Shown one piece after another: positions 8,284 to 10,359 of a stretch of 10,359 nucleotides of DNA. This stretch comes from Propionibacteriales bacterium (GTDB taxonomy: Bacteria > Actinomycetota > Actinomycetes > Propionibacteriales > Propionibacteriaceae). The notes under the pieces were generated by a model. It saw only the letters and a list, made by a program, of their open reading frames with translations, did no database searches and had not been told where the DNA came from. Each line of letters begins with the position of its first letter. Position 1 is the first letter of the stretch. The stretch lies in the NCBI GenBank assembly GCA_017882655.1, contig JADGPB010000049.1, positions 1 to 10,359 on the forward strand, written 5' to 3'. A program made the position numbers and the translations under genes.

Positions 8284-9590
8284 GTCCCGGCCCGCCTGTC
8301 CGCGGGCGTCTCGCGACCGGACCGCTGCGCCGCCAGCCCGCGGCGCCCCGGCGTGTAGTGAGCGAAGGAGCTGTATCCCTCGAGTCCCGGCACGACGACG
8401 CGCACGACCGATATGGGAAGCTCGGGCGGCGCGAGGTCGACAACAATCACGTGATCGAGCCCGACTCTGCGGATTCGTTCGACGAACGTGGCGCAGTCCT
8501 GCTCGAAGGTGGCCGCAGCGGCAGAGGGCGGCAGTTGCGTGGCCGAAACACTGCCGCCGCTCACCGCCGCCGACGACCGTTGCGCGCCGACGCGTCGCAT
8601 CCGCCGGTGCTCGAGGCTCATGAGGTCGTCTCGTGAGCCGGCGATGTAGACGGCTCTGCTCTGGGCGGCCTCGGTCAATGCCCGCATGATCGCCACCGCG
8701 GGATGCAGGTGCGCGCCGTAGCCGCTGAAGACACCGGTCGACGGCTTGAGGTCGTCGAGCAGGTATGCCATATACACCGGTACCGCCGTGTCCCCGGTGC
8801 AGTCGTAGACAACCGGGCCGACCCCGGCCGACCGGAACCGATCGACGAGTTCTGCCACCGACTCATCCGCGATCGATTCCAGGTCGACTCGCCGTTCCAA
8901 TTCGAGATGGCCCCCGCAGCGCAGCTTGGCGCACGTCACCGCATCGCGCTCGACGACCTCCGCAAGCCCGGAGCACAGCGCCTCGAGAAACGCGTTGCCC
9001 GAGGAGAGGCCATTCGAGCCGACCTGGAACGAGAATCGCGAGCGCTCCCTGAAGACGCTCGACCGCATGCCGACGCCGGCGAACGGGACGGCCATCGGTC
9101 GCTGCTGCGCGACGTCGAACCCGATGACCCAGTCCTCCGGGCTGTCCGGTTCGAAGATCGACGACCGCGTCAACGGCAGATGCTCGAGTGGGCAGACCAG
9201 CCCGTCGCGTTCGAGCTCCCGGTACGTGGCCTCCAGCCCCGCGCCGTGGCCGTCTCCACACGTGCGCGGCGAGAACTCCTCGCCGTAATGCAGTTCGATG
9301 CCCTCCATCGCGGCGGACACCATCGCCGCGGTCCGGGTGAATCCCTTGCCGGACGCGTTCGCCAGCGTCGGAGCATTCGGGCGCATGGCCAGCACGGTCG
9401 GCACCCCGATGCGGTCGAGTCCGGTGATGTCGGCCATCCGGGTGATGCCCGCACCGGCCAGCAACGGCTTGACGCGCTCGAGGGTCACCTCCGGCGGGCA
9501 TATCCGATGCGACGCGCCCAGGAATCCCTTCGCGGCGCGATGCTCGACCCCCCGGAACACGATGGGCGCAGTAGCGGGGGCGACGCGCAA
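8280..9590 (-). CDS. YcaO-family enzyme, TfuA-associated type (putative peptide thioamide synthetase)
   Basis: YcaO enzymes use ATP to phosphorylate a peptide amide oxygen. With TfuA the incoming nucleophile is a sulfur donor and the product is a thioamide. 436 residues. Visible features: GITRMADITGLDRIGVPTV (48-66), GKG (81-83), the ATP-site helix AAMEGIELHY with Glu96 and Glu99, SNGLSSGNAFLEALCSGLAEVVERDA (192-217, including Asn199, Glu203 and Glu214), ALTEAAQSR (304-312), and a C-terminus with VPGLEG and YTPGRRG. There is no PxPxP tail, the mark of azoline-forming YcaOs, and the overall pattern matches the TfuA-associated subgroup. The start is uncertain: TTG 9590 or GTG 9560 (the latter beginning MFRGVEHRAAKG). 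Neither has a strong ribosome site. It follows the precursor gene after 146 bases and overlaps the TfuA gene by 4 bp. Confidence 0.94.
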   Translation of the reverse strand: MRVAPATAPIVFRGVEHRAAKGFLGASHRICPPEVTLERVKPLLAGAGITRMADITGLDRIGVPTVLAMRPNAPTLANASGKGFTRTAAMVSAAMEGIELHYGEEFSPRTCGDGHGAGLEATYRELERDGLVCPLEHLPLTRSSIFEPDSPEDWVIGFDVAQQRPMAVPFAGVGMRSSVFRERSRFSFQVGSNGLSSGNAFLEALCSGLAEVVERDAVTCAKLRCGGHLELERRVDLESIADESVAELVDRFRSAGVGPVVYDCTGDTAVPVYMAYLLDDLKPSTGVFSGYGAHLHPAVAIMRALTEAAQSRAVYIAGSRDDLMSLEHRRMRRVGAQRSSAAVSGGSVSATQLPPSAAAATFEQDCATFVERIRRVGLDHVIVVDLAPPELPISVVRVVVPGLEGYSSFAHYTPGRRGLAAQRSGRETPADRRAGT

Positions 9591-9736
9591 ACCACTGCTT
9601 ACGGTTCTTGTCAGTTGATGGTTCCCATCGATTCAGGACCGCCAGACCTCAAGAGACGACCGCGCGTCGTCGTCGGCTCGTCCGCCGAGGCGCAAGCACG
9701 GACCCGGGACCGCCCTGCCAACGGTCTGTGGTGCGG
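9591..9736 (-). other. Intergenic spacer between precursor and ycaO, with hairpins
   Basis: The only sizeable gap inside the minus-strand block. It holds no convincing gene. Two inverted repeats are visible. GACGAC/GTCGTC with a 5-base loop lies at 9655-9671, followed on the minus strand by TCTCTT, a weak T-rich run. GACCGC/GCGGTC lies at 9708-9738 with a 19-base loop and overlaps the precursor's stop codon. These could lower transcription into the enzyme and export genes relative to the precursor, or protect the precursor mRNA 3' end. No second promoter is evident. Confidence 0.4.
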
Positions 9737-10024
9737 TCAGGCCGCCGCCGCGGCTGCTGATGCGCCCACGATGAAGCCCGCGCCGCCACCTGACGTCACC
9801 GCGCCTCCGGCACCGCCTGCGATGCGCTCGAGATCGTTGTCGGACAACTCGTGCGGGGGGACCATGGACCGCAGCGAGGACGCGTCGGAGGCGTCGACGT
9901 CGAACCCGGCGTCCTTGACGATCTTTCGCCTGTCGTCTCTCGTATGCGCACCTTCGAGGGTCGCCCGGAAGTCCGCGTCCGTCCGCGCACGCTCGAGCAG
10001 GGCTTGCACTCCTTGTTCAGACAT
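9737..10024 (-). CDS. Nif11-type leader RiPP precursor peptide with Cys-free Gly/Ala-rich core
   Basis: Substrate of the cluster. 95 residues from ATG 10024, chosen because AGGAG stands 8 bases upstream and the protein then opens with the Nif11-like MSEQGVQALLERARTDADFR. The leader (about 1-71) also has the family's KIVKDAGFDVD motif and ends in ELSDNDLERIAGG, a classic double-glycine exporter site (Gly70-Gly71). A second GG at 73-74 makes the exact cut ambiguous, giving a core of 24 or 21 residues. The core contains AVTSGGGAGFIVGAS and ends in six alanines before the TGA stop. It has no Cys, one Thr and two Ser, which excludes thiazol(in)es and thioether rings. Gly73, 74, 79, 80, 81, 83 and 87 are the candidate modified positions if YcaO-TfuA makes thioglycine. 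The alanine codons are mixed, so the tail is not a simple repeat artefact. First gene of the block. Confidence 0.9.
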   Translation of the reverse strand: MSEQGVQALLERARTDADFRATLEGAHTRDDRRKIVKDAGFDVDASDASSLRSMVPPHELSDNDLERIAGGAGGAVTSGGGAGFIVGASAAAAAA

Positions 10025-10032
10025 GATCTGTG

Positions 10033-10037
10033 CTCCT
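10033..10037 (-). promoter_or_regulatory. Ribosome binding site of the precursor gene
   Basis: On the minus strand AGGAG stands 8 bases before ATG 10024. It is the strongest Shine-Dalgarno match in the cluster and it fixes the start. An in-frame upstream extension to 10114 would run through the presumed -10 box and has no comparable site. A strong site on the precursor and weaker ones on the enzyme genes fits the need for excess substrate. Confidence 0.8.
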
Positions 10038-10092
10038 AATCTGCGTCTCGCATTGGCGTGCCCCGGCCATCGACATGAGGACCGCTCGACAG

Positions 10093-10100
10093 AGCCTATA
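10093..10100 (-). promoter_or_regulatory. -10 box of the precursor/operon promoter
   Basis: The minus strand reads TATAGGCT. It offers TATAGG (10095-10100) or TAGGCT (10093-10098, the actinobacterial TANNNT form). It lies 7-9 bases downstream of the last heptamer repeat and would place the transcription start near 10087, giving a leader of about 63 bases. No good -35 hexamer is present. The repeats occupy that position, as is normal for activator-dependent SARP promoters. Confidence 0.5.
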
Positions 10101-10107
10101 CCACTGA

Positions 10108-10136
10108 GCGTCACGAGGCCGTGACGGAGACGTGAC
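10108..10136 (-). promoter_or_regulatory. Putative SARP operator: three heptamer direct repeats, 11-bp period
   Basis: Read on the minus strand, GTCACGT (10130-10136), GTCACGG (10119-10125) and GTGACGC (10108-10114) are separated by exactly 4 bases each, giving an 11-bp period (one helical turn). The last repeat ends 7 bases before TATAGG. SARP regulators are known to bind such heptamer direct repeats over the -35 region about 8 bp upstream of the -10 box, and a SARP gene lies at the far end of this cluster. The middle and last repeats also form an inverted repeat, GTCACG-GCCT-CGTGAC (10110-10125), so a dimeric regulator is an alternative reader. Confidence 0.6.
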
Positions 10137-10359
10137 AGTTCAGGGGCGCAGTGGCAGGTCTAGCCGTGCTGGCGGCGACGGCGGCGGTGGGTCGAGCCAT
10201 GCCATGCCCCCACCGGGGAGCTGCCGCCCATCGCCAACCTCGTCCTAGACCTGCCGCGCACCGACGCCGGCGCGCAATCCGGGGAGACCCGGCCTGGCCT
10301 GGCGCCCGGTGCCCGGCCAGCTGTCCGTTCCAAGGCTCGGCCGGCCGAGCCCGAGGAGG
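10137..10359. other. Right flank with no confident gene
   Basis: Apart from the inverted repeat, no supported gene is seen. A plus-strand frame from 10164 to the window edge is open and, from about 10206, has very high third-position GC (reading PTGELPPIANLVLDLPR and onward). It has no ATG, GTG or TTG start and no recognisable family. It could be a gene remnant or the beginning of a gene continuing beyond the edge. A minus-strand frame is also open from the edge to about 10111 but is Arg/Ala/Pro-rich and shadow-like. Confidence 0.3.
10153..10255. repeat. Long imperfect inverted repeat (potential stem-loop)
   Basis: GGCAGGTCTAG (10153-10163) and CTAGACCTGCC (10245-10255) are perfect 11-bp inverted copies separated by 81 bases. 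Further inward the arms stay partly complementary (TGGC and GGCGGC stretches against GCCGCC and GCCA, then GGTGGG against CCCACC), so the region could fold into one long interrupted hairpin. A small inner hairpin CCCC-CACC-GGGG also lies at 10207-10218. No transposase or tRNA is recognisable. Its function is unknown. Confidence 0.5.

Noticed and set aside
9613..9628. Mini-ORF MGTIN just before ycaO on the minus strand
   Set aside because: Five codons, without a clear ribosome site. It could be a leader ORF but there is no support beyond chance.
8280..10024. Thiazole/oxazole-type (azoline) RiPP interpretation of the YcaO
   Set aside because: There is no Cys in the core, no E1/ThiF-like partner or dehydrogenase in the window, and no PxPxP C-terminus. 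The TfuA partner points to thioamidation. Oxazolines at the few Ser/Thr are not excluded.
10025..10114. Upstream extension of the precursor to a start at 10114
   Set aside because: It would cross the presumed transcription start, -10 box and last operator repeat. The AGGAG site and the Nif11 opening both point to ATG 10024.
1..10359. CRISPR arrays, tRNA/rRNA genes, insertion sequences
   Set aside because: No regularly spaced repeats, cloverleaf, rRNA core or transposase motifs were seen on either strand.

Overview
The window is strongly GC-rich, with G or C at most third codon positions and GTG/TTG starts alongside ATG. This suits a high-GC soil-type bacterium, most likely an actinobacterium, with Chloroflexota as an alternative. 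I cannot place it more precisely. Nearly the whole window is one compact gene cluster for a ribosomally made, post-translationally modified peptide (RiPP) with its own export system.

Layout. (1) 4-148, plus strand: an apparently complete SAM-I (S-box) riboswitch aptamer. (2) 142-890, plus strand: a SARP/BTAD-family regulator directly downstream. Its N-terminal piece lies in a different frame from the rest, so it carries an apparent frameshift, and the only usable start codon for the N-terminal piece lies inside riboswitch helix P1. (3) 10024 down to 910, minus strand: a six-gene block in the order precursor peptide, YcaO, TfuA-like protein, HlyD-type secretion protein, peptidase-containing ABC exporter (NHLM ABC1 type) and second ABC exporter (NHLM ABC2 type). 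The last five genes are packed with 4-bp overlaps or gaps of a few bases. (4) 10093-10136: a promoter region for the precursor with three heptamer direct repeats at an exact 11-bp period, ending 7 bp before a -10-like box. This is the layout expected of a SARP operator. (5) 10137-10359: no confident gene, but a long imperfect inverted repeat.

How it probably works. The precursor has a Nif11-type leader ending in a double glycine and a short core rich in Gly and Ala with no cysteine. YcaO and TfuA-like proteins together are known to install backbone thioamides, for example on a glycine of methyl-coenzyme M reductase and in thioamidated RiPPs. No cyclodehydratase E1/ThiF partner, azoline dehydrogenase, lanthionine synthetase, radical SAM enzyme or methyltransferase is encoded here. 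The simplest reading is a peptide with one or more thioamides, probably at glycine. The C39 peptidase domain of ABC1 would cut the leader during export, with ABC2 and the HlyD-like protein completing the export machinery.

The most unusual features are the cysteine-free Gly/Ala core paired with YcaO-TfuA, and a SAM riboswitch whose P1 helix contains the presumed start codon of the cluster's SARP. Together they suggest that sulfur or SAM status may gate production of a sulfur-bearing peptide.
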